Assembly (NCBI GenBank): GCA_012295275.1
Contig: CM022675.1
Location: 8,295,832-8,345,831, forward strand
Length of the DNA: 50,000 nt
Source: Chrysomallon squamiferum
Lineage: Eukaryota > Mollusca > Gastropoda > Neomphalida > Peltospiridae
Direction of reading: 5' to 3'
The position numbers and the translations under genes are program-made. The notes under the pieces were generated by a model. That model was given only the letters and a program-made list of their open reading frames with translations, did no database searches and was not told the DNA's origin. Positions 26,220 through 38,600 of the stretch are shown here, piece after piece. Within the stretch, counting starts at the first letter, position 1. Each line of letters begins with the position of its first letter.

Positions 26220-26246
26220 ATGTAGATGATTTCGTAGGATGCAGAT
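26220..26246 (+). promoter_or_regulatory. Decayed paired octamers of Hog gene E
   Basis: ATGTAGAT (26220-26227) and ATGCAGAT (26239-26246) stand where the other genes have ATGCAAAT, again 19 bp apart. The TATA-like element is also changed (GTACATTTAAC, about 26267). Gene E may therefore have lost the shared control. Confidence 0.5.
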
Positions 26247-26321
26247 CAGTTACAACGTTTTTGAGTACATTTAACACAGAGGGAAGGAAAACGACGGAGA
26301 GAGTTTGAAAGCGCTAAAACC

Positions 26322-26615
26322 ATGAAATACTTTGTTTTTTTACTCCTACCTTTGATACAACGATCTGCAGGTAATGTCGTAATATTATTTTTAAAATTCG
26401 AATTTAAAGTGTTACAGATATCAGTCTGTGTATCTCAACTACGTCAGCGTCTGTCTCCGTGTGCAAAGAAGATGACGTTACTTATCTAGCTCCCGTGACT
26501 TTGTCTGTATGTCGGTGCTTGTTTTTTTGAGATATCTAGAGGAAGCGACTTTGTAAGGGATCGAATGAGTGCAGACCGATTTCTGCTTTCTATATATCCT
26601 GACACGAAAACAGAA

Positions 26616-26664
<49 letters not shown>

Positions 26665-26690
26665 TAATAATGATAATAATAATAAAAATA

Positions 26691-26753
<63 letters not shown>

Positions 26754-29697
26754 TAATACATTTTGTGTCTCGCTTACTGTCTTTCCTAGTAAACTGTATA
26801 CTCGAAGCATGCTAAAGCTTTTAATTCTCGGCAGATCTCTCCAGTTGCTATATTATTTCCTTTTCAAACGAACGCGAGAGCTGGTATATCAGAGACAGTG
26901 TTTGAAGGTGTACAGAAAAAATATCACTTGCTGACACTACGCTGTTCTTCTTCCTTCATCCATTTTTATTCCTGCACTCGCTATTTATTCTCGTTCCATT
27001 CTTTTCCTTACGTCTCGCAAAAAAATGTATTTCTCCCTCTGCATTTCTCTCCTCCACTCTCGTTCTTTTCCTCTTCTGTTTTTTTTGCACCTCACTTTCT
27101 TTTTCTACCTTACTTTAATCTTTTCCTCTTTTCTCTGTAGATTCCTCCCTCTGGGTTCTGTCTCTCCAGTCCCTTCTTCGAATGTCTGAACCTTGCTCCT
27201 TACCTCAAACATAATTCACGAAATACATTTTTATTTCAGACTGTGTGAGAGAATGTACTTGCACGTACAACTATGAAAATGGTCGAAGTGGTACCAAAAG
27301 AAACAGGTGCGCGTGTTTGTGTAGAGTGGAAGCGAGTGGCGATAAGAACTGCTGCGCACCGTGTTGTTTCCATGGTGACAGCAATGTTACAATCGAAGAC
27401 GGCTCACTGGTGAAAATGAAACATCTAACCGTGGGTCAGAAGGTTCTGACGGGTAAGTTATTATGATTATTATTATTATTGTTGTTACGATTAACTGTTG
27501 AAGTTAATGTTGTTATGCAGCTCTCGCGTAAGTAATGCACACTGATTAATAGTACGTTTGTGAGCTATAGTTAAAAGATGATTATTGTAGACATCAAGGA
27601 ACAAAACCGTCATGAATGCTATTTTCGAAAGAAAGCAGGGAAGAGTTGAACGTAGAAAATTACAAATAGTGTAACCCAGATTAAAAGGTAATTACAAACC
27701 AAACGTAATTACACATACGAGAGTCATTACTATCCGAGCAATATGCTGTCAAGATAACTAGTCTGAGTGGTATTAATATCTACAATTTGGCTCGTAGGGT
27801 AGCAAATCATTATAGCGTTACGTGACAAGGTGTTAATTATCTGAGACAGCTTAATTTACTAAATGACTATTCTGTATCCACTAGAGAACAATAACACAAA
27901 CAAGAATTCAATATGGATAATTGTTATATATATATATTACATAAATTAACCCTCAAAAGTGATATTTAGTTAAATCGTACAATGCGAACAATACCCTATA
28001 AAAGCAAATAGCGTTGATAAATAAAACTAAACTAATCAAGCCCAGTTGGTTACTTTATCTTTCTAACTAATCTTTTAATTATTAACATACGTTATCTTAG
28101 TTTTTGAGCGTAAGTACGTACCACAGAATAAAACACCAAAAATCCAACAGTAATAGATTTAGCTATCTTTAATCACTCAGCATGTATGTTACACATACAA
28201 AACATTAAAACATAATTGCCTGAGTGGTCCTTTGTTTTGTGCAGATAGACCTCAGACAACGTGTCTCAAGCAGGGCACCAATCAAAGAGATACCGTTCCA
28301 AACGCGTGCCCTGCTTATATAACCATCGCGCGGACGTTCAGTAAACACCTCTGTAGACAGCCTTTCTGAATTTACTTTGCAACTTTTAAAGCCCATTTTG
28401 AGTTTGTTAATCCCAGTTTTTCTTAGTTTATAAAATAACGGAACTTCCCCTAATATATATTATATCATACAGCTTCTAAATAGTTCCTGTACGTTTGCTT
28501 TTGTGTATTTACCCCATTTTCTGACATCAATTAGGTAAACATTTAAGAAGGTTAAAAATATAAATTATAAACATGATTATACAAGATAGCTCAACAAATA
28601 TTACCGTAAAATAATAATATACCTAAAATAAAATGTAGCAGATATTCTGCTGAAAATGGGTATTTCAAAAATAAAGGTCTTGTGAATAGTATGTAATTCA
28701 CTACATATTGGAAAAGAACCATCTGCTAGAGGATAATGCTAAACAGGCGACCATGGAAACAATACGTTTAGGCTCTTTCGTGTTATTTTGTTATTTATGT
28801 TAGTTTAGAAAAAAGCATAGACGTAACAGGAGATGGTATTTATCAGTTTATTCGTCACATCTTCGAAAATTATTACAGCAAAATGTCCTAATGTTGCCCA
28901 AAATATTGTCGTCACTACTATTTACATAGTGGATATCAGAGAGATGAAACATCTTGATTTGTGGTGTTTAAAGAAAAAGAAAACATTTTCTCTGCCAATC
29001 TGTTATTATTATTGCTATTATTAGTAGTAGTATTATAATAATTATTATTATTATTAGTAGTAGTATTACTATTATCATTATTATTATTATTATTATTTTT
29101 ATTATATTTTTGTTGTTGTTGTATTCACTATTGTAATCACTGCCTTTCTTTCAGTGGAAAATGGAAAACGGACATTTACTGAAGTAAAAACTTTCATAAA
29201 ACGAATACCCCTGACAAATGTCACTCATCGAACGTTTACGACAGAAAAAGGAAATCACTTTTCCATCACAGAGGACCATCTGATATTTATGTCCAACAAC
29301 AACAAAACTGCTGATATGAGAGCTGAGTGAGTATTCGTATGTTTCTGTCTGTACTCTTCACTTATTGGTGCCGAATTTTCTTGTCCTTGCCTGTGTGATT
29401 GTGATTCTAAATTAACGTTCGAGAAGTTTACTTATTGTTTTGTCTCTTCACTTTCATTTTATAACATTTTTCTGAAACTTCAGATAAACTAACGTATATA
29501 TACTAAAACTTCTCATATACCTTACACTGAAATTTATATACGATAATACCGATAAAACAAAGTTAATTGATACATATTTCTTCACACTCAGGTATGCGAT
29601 GTTTGTAAAACGAGGTGATTATATTTTCTCCACACTGTCTTGTCCAAGTGGTCTTTGTCCAGAGCGAGTTGTTGATATTTCCTTTTCTGAAAAACCA

Positions 29698-29734
<37 letters not shown>

Positions 29735-30120
29735 GCAGCAATGATAATAATACTAGCAATATTAGTACTAATAACAAAAATGGAATTAATAATATTATTA
29801 ACAGTAATAATTATAGCAACACAAGTGGAAATAACCATTAATTCCAGTGAGTTTCATATACTGAAAAAAAATATTTAATATTTTTCACAGGGTTGTACGT
29901 ACCACTCACTGATACAGGAACTCTTGTTGTGGATGGAGTCTTAGCTTCGAATTACGTTTACTTTGATCAGGAATTGGCACATTACTTGATGATTCCATTC
30001 CGGTGGTTTCCTTGGTTACTGAGACCGTGGGAACAAGACGGATGGAGTCCGATTTTAAAATTCTTGGCGTCCTTATCTGAAACGTTAGCACCTTTCAGTG
30101 TGTTCCCACAACGTACCTAG
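26322..30120 (+). CDS. Hog-domain secreted protein, gene E (five exons, 256 aa)
   Basis: Exons 26322-26370, 27240-27452, 29155-29326, 29592-29698 and 29891-30120 join in frame. The signal peptide is [16 protein letters not shown]. Residues 17-58 form a third version of the cysteine-rich segment (ECTC, RCACLC, NCCAPC), and the nucleophile is Cys59 in CCFHGDS. Hint Thr/His are in ITEDH; the sterol-activating Asp is Lys, as in all copies. Exon 5 begins YVPLTDTG and resembles 5B in its first part (HYLMIPF) but ends like 5A (FSVFPQRT), suggesting conversion between the two exon types; His of DHELAH is Gln. Intron 2 lacks the LINE relic of A, C and D and holds an unrelated insert. It is the most diverged of the four intact copies. 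Confidence 0.82.
26618..26751. repeat. (AAT)n microsatellites in intron 1 of gene E
   Basis: Two AAT blocks, separated by AAAATAATGATAATAAT-like sequence, replace the CT tract found in intron 1 of A and C. Confidence 0.95.
27560..28830. other. Gene E-specific insert in intron 2
   Basis: About 1.3 kb has no match in intron 2 of A, C or D. A more GC-rich island (about 28230-28400) contains TTATATAA at 28317-28324, between CCAAT-like (CCAATC, 28279-28284) and CGCGCGG sequence, arranged like a promoter. No long frame follows. It may be a solo terminal repeat or another non-autonomous element; no terminal repeats or target duplications were recognised. Confidence 0.35.
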
Positions 30121-30978
30121 CAGATTTTTCCCCTTATTTATTGATTTATTGATTTACTGATTTACTGATTTATTTTATACTGTTTCCCGATTTCTTTTTG
30201 TTGCGAATAATTATTGAAAGTAATAAAAAGAACTGATCGCTAATATTTACGACTTTTAATAATTAGGTAAAAGAACATACCGAAATCATGGAATAAAGAC
30301 GTATGTAATCCTTTAAAGAACGATATCAATTTTTCCTTTGTCTGATATGGTGCTTTTTGTGTTTTCTGAATAAAAATATTAATAAGAAGAAGAAGAAGAA
30401 GAAGAAAGAAGAAGAAATTGAATTACAGTTGGAAGGAGAAAACGAAGAAGTTGAATAATAATTGGAAGCAGATTATAAATCGTTGAATTTAATCAGTTTT
30501 ATATTTGTAGGTAGAATACTAAATGTTAATAATAATGAAAACAAAGAACATGGACATATGGCAGATTAAGATCTAAGTTCAAATTTGATTCATATCAAAC
30601 ACTACTTTTAAATATTTCAAGTAACGTTTTGTTTTCTTCTTGGTTACAACCAATGTTAGTTCAATTCCCATCGTTTCTAAATTCGATTCAGATCAGTTTT
30701 AGTTTGTATCTGGGTTATAATTGCATCTGTTATAGTATCTGTTCAGTTATCTAAAGAAGAGTTATTGGTTTTCTATAAGTATTATTTAATCTTTTTTATA
30801 TATTTCACTCAATCGCATTTTTTATAAGTAGTTATTGATGTTTTAAGATTTTCTGAACATATAAATTTATATATTAGTAAATAACTGTTTTATATATAAT
30901 TAAATAAAATTTACTTGGACCATTAACCATATTTCATTATTTATTATGGGGAAAAAACATGACGGTTTCTTGAAGTTT

Positions 30979-30980
<2 letters not shown>
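30121..30980. other. 3' flank of gene E
   Basis: No gene is visible. It is the usual Hog 3' flank: AATAAA-type words after the stop (about 30218), AAG repeats (30384-30415), and sequence ending in the TG tract. The expected exon 5C that follows this tract in A is missing, because the flank is joined to pseudogene F. Confidence 0.6.

Positions 30981-31066
<86 letters not shown>
30981..31066. repeat. (TG)n microsatellite at the E/F joint
   Basis: About 85 bp of TG. It marks the junction between the 3' flank of gene E and the cut end of exon 3 of pseudogene F. Confidence 0.95.
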
Positions 31067-31068
<2 letters not shown>

Positions 31069-31083
31069 AACCAATAGTCTGCC

Positions 31084-31280
31084 AGTTGTGTTATTGGACA
31101 TAAATATTAGATGGTCCTCTGTGACGAAAAACTCATTTCCCTTTTCTGTCGTAAATGTTCGATGGGTGACATTGGTCAGGGGTATTCGTTTGATGAACAT
31201 TTTTACTTCAGTAAATATCCGTTTTCCATTTTCCACTGAAAGAATGTCAGTGATTTTAACAACAACAAAATCAGCAACAA

Positions 31281-31324
<44 letters not shown>

Positions 31325-32350
31325 TGATGATGATGATGATGATTTTGATGATGATAATGATGGCGACAACTAGATTAGCAACATTAACTTCAGTAATGTA
31401 GATTATCAGAATCCAGGATGTTTGATGGTGACCATAACATTTTGATGGACAATGACAGTGACTTTATTCTCATAAACCGTAGGATTACAGTACAGCCAAG
31501 AATATGCCTCAGATATATAATAATACAGATATAAATAAAAAAAAAAAAAAATAAATGAAGTATCTTCTACTTTAGTTTGTTTTACATGTACGTATTCTAC
31601 CACTGTCTCGCTTCTTTCCTTTCTAGTGTTTAGTTCATGGAGTCATTAGTGATCAGTGTTTTTGTTTATTCTTGAGCTTTATGATGATCTTTAACTTCAG
31701 TAAAATTAATAGTTGTCTTAATAATTTACCTGTGAGAATATTCTGACCTGCAGTTAGATATTTCATTTTCACCAGTGAACCGTCTTCGAGTACAAGCTTA
31801 CTCTCACCATGAGAAAAAAACATGGTAAACAGCAATCCTCATCGGTGTACAAAACACAATTACAATAACAGCTTTAGGAAGTCATCATAGTCCACTCCTT
31901 GCTTGTAATATTTTTTTTTTTTCTCTTGCAAATACATTTATGAATATATCCTGGAGTAAAAGCGTTTTCGTCAGTAGGAGAAAGAAAGACAGGACTTGAG
32001 AGAGGAAAAGGCACCAAAACAAAATGAGATGGCGAAAGATTTAAAGGTAAGTTAAAAGAAAGGCTGATGGAATTAGACAGGAATAGTAAAGCTAACAGAC
32101 AGAGTGAAATACTGTGAGGTGGAGAGATGAAAGCAAAGACAGGAAGTAATGGAGGCGGAGGAAGAGGAGTAATAATAAGGAAAGGGAGGAAAAAGAAAAG
32201 AGAAGAAGAAAGAAGAAACGGAAATAAAGTGACAGAAACCAAACAGACGTGAAATGTGGTAACGGGATTAATATAAATTCGAAAACGATACGAAATACCT
32301 CTTACAGGCTGTGGCAGCAAAAGCAGGATTAGCAAAGCAGAATACTTCAT
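31084..32350 (-). pseudogene. Hog gene F, truncated and frameshifted
   Basis: Exon 1 (32350-32299, MKYSALLILLLLPQPVRG) is a sound signal-peptide exon. Exon 2 (about 31850-31731) has no visible acceptor. A two-base insertion at a run of seven T shifts the frame beside the nucleophile, and the nucleophile position reads Phe; the rest (LEDGSLVKMKYLTAGQNILTG) is recognisable. Exon 3 (31235 to about 31084) is open through [12 protein letters not shown] and then breaks off into the TG microsatellite, without a donor. Exons 4 and 5 are gone. Upstream on the minus strand are a perfect octamer (32453-32446) and a one-mismatch octamer (32434-32427), again 19 bp apart. Confidence 0.8.
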
Positions 32351-32536
32351 AGTATCAAAACGTTTGAACTCTGTGCGTTTTTCCTTCTATCGCTGTAATT
32401 CTAATACTGACGAAATCGTTTAATTCATTTGTATTGCCGAAAGGCATTTGCATCGCTATAAAACTGAGAAAAGAAAAAATCAATCATATATCTAAATATT
32501 TTATAGTAATTTGCATGAATAACTGTCATATTAACT

Positions 32537-32539
<3 letters not shown>

Positions 32540-32610
<71 letters not shown>
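32540..32610. repeat. (CT)n microsatellite upstream of pseudogene F
   Basis: About 70 bp of CT (GA on the F coding strand), about 190 bp before the F start codon. Confidence 0.95.
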
Positions 32611-32612
<2 letters not shown>

Positions 32613-32640
32613 ACAGAGAGATACATGACATACTTGATCG

Positions 32641-33075
32641 TTTATCCCTTTTACAAAGCGATTAACATAGTCGTAAAAATATCAGTCAATCATACATTAA
32701 AATCTTTTTTTTTGAAAATCTTCAATGGGTTATTTCAAGTTCACCAGTAGTTGATTTGAATTTCTAATAAGTGAATGTGGTTTCACTTTTGAAAGCGAGA
32801 ATAATTACTGTCTATTTCTAGTTTAAAATTCACTGCTCAGCTTCAATTTTTTTTAGATTAAACAGTTTTTCTGATGGTAAACCTGACATGCTGGTAGAAC
32901 ATACTCGCTTTTATAAAGCGATTAACATAGTCGTAAAAATACAAAGAGAGAAATCAATCATATATTAAAATCTTTTTTTAAACACCTTCATAGATTATTT
33001 CAAGTCCACCTGTTGTTAACTTGAATTTCTAATAACTGAATGTGCTTTTAATTTAGAAAGAGAGAATAATGACAA
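32641..33075. repeat. Tandem duplication of the Hog distal promoter block
   Basis: Two imperfect copies (about 32641-32825 and 32900-33075) share AAAGCGATTAACATAGTCGT, then ATTAAAATCTTTTTTT, TTATTTCAAGT, TTGAATTTCTAATAA and GAGAATAAT. The first word also occurs, as AAAGCGATTACCATAGTCGT, upstream of B and D. It marks the right-hand edge of the Hog cluster. Confidence 0.7.
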
Positions 33076-33211
33076 GTTGTCTGCTACCAAAATACTACAA
33101 ATAATACGATTTTATTTTGCATTTACTATGTTAAATCACCAACTGTAATGTCTTCTTAGAGATAGCACCATTTGAATTAAATAAATAAATAATAACAAGA
33201 GAACTAATAAC

Positions 33212-33256
<45 letters not shown>

Positions 33257-33786
33257 TTGGTTTGCAAACAGAACTGATATATTTGGAGTACTTTATTATT
33301 AAAATAATAATAATAATGATAATAATAATAATAATTTGGTTTGCAAACAGAACTGATATATTTGGAGTACTTTATTATTAAAATTTATTATTAAAATAAA
33401 AAATTAATTAATTAATAATAATAATAATGAAAATAATAATTGTAATAATAATAACAACAACAAAATAAATAAATATAATTTAAAAAAAAAAACAAGAAGT
33501 TTTGTATTTCATTTTAATTTTATTTTTAATTTTTTTTTTTTTTTTTTGAAATATGGTGATTCCATTAAAGCAATATACATGTACAAAATCAATGAAATAT
33601 CACAATTAAATTTTTATTTTTCTTCAGACATTTAGAAAAACAAAAACAGGTTAGTATTATGTTGACATTTGACCTTGCATCAGAACAGACGTCTTACTAA
33701 AACATGAAATATTTTGTCATTGTCATTTATTATTATTTTATTAATCATGTTTTTCTACTTGATTTTATCATCAGTCATCATTGTTG

Positions 33787-33818
<32 letters not shown>

Positions 33819-34180
33819 TTCATTATTATTATTATTATCATTAATATAACTACAACGTCTTCTATATTACTAATGCTACTACTACTGCTGTTAATAATCA
33901 TGTTATTATTACTATTATCATCCTCAGTCATATTAATCAGAATTTTTATTACCTGATTTTTAAGAAACATTCAAAAATAGGGTGCATTTATTTATCCACA
34001 CAAATATAACCATAATGAATATTGTCACTCCATTACACAATCTAATCAAACAAAAAAAATCTTCTCTCTGAAGACAATGATCATAGTCCTGGGATTTTTA
34101 TTTTTCATTTTTTTTTTTTTTATTTTTTAGAGAAATTTGGTTATCTGCTAGTACATTGCACCATGTAAATTAAGTAAATC

Positions 34181-34226
<46 letters not shown>

Positions 34227-34548
34227 GTAATAATAATAATAATAATAATAAAAAGACTATTAATAATGACAGTAACAATAATAATAGTAATAATAGCAAT
34301 AATAAAAGAATATTAATAATAACAATAATAACAACAACAATTGTAATAACGATGCTTTAGTAGTAATAAAACAGATCAATACAAATAATAATAAATACAT
34401 TTCTTGTATATATTTATTTCCAACTGATTTCTCACGATAAATAAAGCAACAAAACTCTTTTTAAAGTTGGTTCTCATACGAAGTAATATCATTCAGTTAG
34501 TTTCAAACATTTCATTCTGAAGTCACATAATTAATAATATTTCTATCT
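33076..34548. other. Simple-sequence spacer between the Hog cluster and TBRG4
   Basis: No gene is visible. It contains AAT tracts (33205-33256, 34181-34252), a 55-bp unit with TTTGGTTTGCAAACAGAACT present twice (33252-33306 and 33331-33385), TTA/TCA-rich sequence (33720-33950) and A/T runs. A minus-strand AATAAA at 34418-34413, about 130 bp past the TBRG4 stop, is a reasonable polyadenylation signal. Confidence 0.7.
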
Positions 34549-35641
34549 TCAGCTAGATGGTGTCTCTTGTTCAGGGTCAGGGTTAACTAGCTTCTTGATT
34601 TTCTCCTGAATATACTGAACTTTTTGGACTACTGTTCCTTTACTGGCTAGTTCGAAATAGGGAAGCTGAAAAATAAATAAACAAATAAATAAATAAATAA
34701 AAACATATATATAACATATACAGACATATACGTAAAACAATATTAAGATCTATCAACAAATATATTTTGTAATATGCATTAAAAACTGAAATAATAATAT
34801 ATAACATTAAATATTTATTAAAAGTAATAATGATAATAATAATGATGATGATAATCACAAAACTATTAATAACAACAACAAATGCAATAATAATACTAAT
34901 AATAATAATAAAAACAACAATAATATCAAAAAACAAAAACAAATGCAGTAGTAGTTAAAATAACAATAAAAATGACACATGAATAATTAATTTTTTTTTT
35001 TTTAAATAATACTACAAATACAAGAAATAATACCTGAATACAATAACTATTAAATATTAAAATATATATATAAAAGTATAAACATGGAGGGAAATAAAAA
35101 AAAACTTTTCTCATTTGAATATATTAAAATAAATATATATAAAAGTATAAACATGGAGGGAAATAATAAAAAACTTTTCTCATTCGAATATATTAAAATA
35201 TATATATATAAAATTATAAACATGGAGGGAAATAAAAAAAACTTTTCTCATTCGAATATATTAAAATATATATATATATAAAATATTATAAACATGGAGG
35301 GAAATATAAAAATGTTTCTAATTCGGGTGTGTCACTTACCTCAACCACTGTGTAACCCTCTTTCTGTAAATGTCTTCTTGCCATAACATGCAGGCCAGTT
35401 GGATGTACAGACTTCTGAGTCATGTCAGAGAAATCCAGTATCTTTAATGCTATTCTGAAATAAAAAATAAAACAAAAAAATAAAAAAGTGCATTCAGGAT
35501 AAAGTATGCACAAAGTATACTGGTCACAACAAGTTAAGGATGAATATGAATTTTCCAGCAAATTTAAAATAAAGAAATAATAGCAGTAAAAAAATAAACA
35601 GATAATAATGGTAAAAAGAAGAAGAAAAGTATTTTTATTTA

Positions 35642-35677
<36 letters not shown>

Positions 35678-38600
35678 GAAGATTTAAATCCTACCGTCAT
35701 GTTATAACAACAAAGTAGGTTTTAAATGCTTATCAGAAATAAATATCTTGGTAAAGAGTATACTGGTCAAAACAATTTAAGGGTTAGTAACTTAAAAATA
35801 ATAAATGAATAAATAATGAAGATTTAAGTATTTACTATATAATCAAAAGTGATGTTATTTCAAAAATAAATAAAATATATGTGATAAAAAAAAATTATAC
35901 TGGTCACAACAAGATATGGATCAGTACAAATTTTCAGCTTAATTAAAAAAATCATTAAAAAATACCCCCAAAATTTGTAATACCAAGGAAAGCAACAGAC
36001 AATAAAAAGTTCATTACAGACACAGCTAAGAACACTGGCTTTTGCTTCTACAAGAAACGAAATGATGTTATATAAAAATAACAAATTGTGATATTAAGTT
36101 TAGATACCTGAATGTGTTTTCTGGTTTCTTCTCACTTGTCTGCTCATAGGGCTGAGGCTGTCCTGATTGATTCACGTACATCTCAGCATCTGTCAAAGAG
36201 TCAAATTTTTTATGTTTGCAAACATCACTTAACATCATTGGTGTTACAGTCACGTTTGGATTTCTCCACTGTCTAGAGGCTGAGAATTGTTTTATTCGAA
36301 AAAAAAAGCATGGGGAATGGAAAAGGTTAGGATTTCAGAATTCTTCAGATTTTAGAATATTTTAGAATATAAGGAGGAAGCCTAAGAATAGGATTTAAGT
36401 CTAAATACGAATTCCATTTATATTTAAATCATTTTATACTTAAAACAAAGTTTGTGTTTTCCTATAAAGATGTTCTGCAGGATTGTCTATATAATATTTT
36501 AAATCATTTTATGCTTAAAACAAAGTTTGTGTATTTAAACATTCCATCTAAATTTGTAAATGGAATCATACCATAATACACTATCTCTGCTGCTTCTAGA
36601 AACACACAGCCATTATAATTATCTTGACATCATATATAAATATATATATTATTTTTTTGTTGTTTTGTTGTTGTTTTTTTAAATTTAATAATTCTGGATT
36701 TTATTTACCAACAAAATATCCCATTGGTGTGAGAACATCCTTTTTGGTGAATCGATCCACTGGCGCTGTGCTTACAAGGGCAGCAATAACTGACTCAGAG
36801 AGAGGCCGGTTTGGGTGAATATGAGTCTTAAAAAAAATATAACAAAATGAAATGAAATATTAATAAAGAGAACAGATTTATAAATAAAAAATATTTATTT
36901 TTGTGAATATGGATATATATATATAAAGATTCATCTTTATTTGAATTTATGTACTGAGATCCTGTTTCGTTTAAATTTAGCAGCAAAAGATGGTTTCCAG
37001 GATGATTTACAGCATTTACACATCTGCAAGTCACCCATTTTTTTAAAAATTCAGGATAAACAAATTTCATGCCACTTATATCCTAGAGTTTACTTTTTCT
37101 TTTTTTTAAATTAAAATTTTGTTAATAAAAAAAGACATAAATATATAAACATACTGTATTGCTTTACTTTTTTATTATTATTATTATTAGATATACACAG
37201 GCAAACACTCAGTATTATTTGGCCATTTTTTCCCTGTTACCAAATTAAAACTTTTAATATTATGGAATACCTGAGAGACATTTGAAAGCCAATTTGCTGG
37301 GAGTTTGGGCCCATCGTAGTCTGTCAAATCATACTGTGCAGACGTCTGAATGTTCATCAGCTTGATAGCTGCAACCTGCCGATGATAATCCTCAAAGCTT
37401 TCACCTGAAACAATCAGCAAAGATGAATTAATCCATAGCAGCTCTGTCAAAGTATAGCAAAGATTAATTAATCTACAGCATGCTCTGTCAAAATATAGCA
37501 AAGGTTAATTAATCCACAGTAGTTCTGTCAAAATATAGCAAAGATTAATTATACATAGCAGCTCTGTGAAAGTATGGCAAAGATTAATTAACATATAGCA
37601 GTTTTGTCAATGTTAGAAACATAAATGAATACTCAGAGAAACAGTTAAATGTGCATGGTGTATAATATTTAAACATTTAAAAGTTTTTAACCAAATCTAG
37701 TCGTCATATTTTGTTATGATAAAAAAAAAAAAAAAAATTCATATACACCCTGAATACAGTGTTTTTCACTTTCTTCCAGTATTCCTGAAGTTTACTGTCT
37801 TGACATATTTTAATATTATACATGAAGTAAGTGGTTACTGTCTTCAGATACCAGCTTTATCTTGTGAAGGTTCAAATGCAATTTGCTGCGAGTCACATCA
37901 GGCAATTCAACCTGAGCAGAATAAAGCTGTTTTCTTAATATAGTAACCAATTATTTCTCTTATCCTGCGATCAGAAATAATACAAAAACTAACTGAAATT
38001 AACTGTTTCTTTTTTATTTTTTTGTCAGTAAAATGCATTTAACAGTAGTACATTTATGCATACTTATTTTGTTGTCACTAAACATTAAAGCAAAATAGTT
38101 CTTCAGTAAGTAAGAATTAAAAAACTAAAATGTTTGTCAACCATTTAACTACCTTCATTTACTTCATTAATTAATATTAATGAGTAACATTTTATAAATA
38201 CACAGAGTATTATTTAATCAAAATTAATTTAAAACATTTATATGTTCAATGTATTTGACAATATTATTTCATTACAGCCTGCTTGTCCAAATAATTAATA
38301 CCTATATTTAAAAACCTTTTCCATAAAAAGTATTAAAAAGATCAAATACTAATTAACATATTGAACACCATATTGACATTCCAAAATAATTTACAGCCAC
38401 AATTTTATCATACAATGATGTTTTAAATTTCTGTTTCCAATCATGACATCATTGTAAAAGTAAAAAGTCCAGTATCTAAGCTTCAGATCCCTTGATTCAA
38501 GGATTCAGAAGCAACATTAATGTGTGGTAGTGGTCAGACCATTACTACATAAAGCAGGGAAGCTTAGTGTTAAATTGTTACTGTGCTACAGCTGAGAGAC

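Noticed and set aside
28205-28396. 63-aa minus-strand frame in the gene E intron insert
   Set aside because: Short, no recognisable motif, and it overlaps promoter-like sequence; not supported as a gene.
32641-33075. CRISPR-like or regulatory array
   Set aside because: Only two long imperfect units without short spacers; a simple tandem duplication of flank sequence.
35084-35281. MEGNKKK...-type repeat protein of 65 aa
   Set aside because: It is a translation of the intronic minisatellite on the strand opposite to TBRG4, with no conserved start or context.
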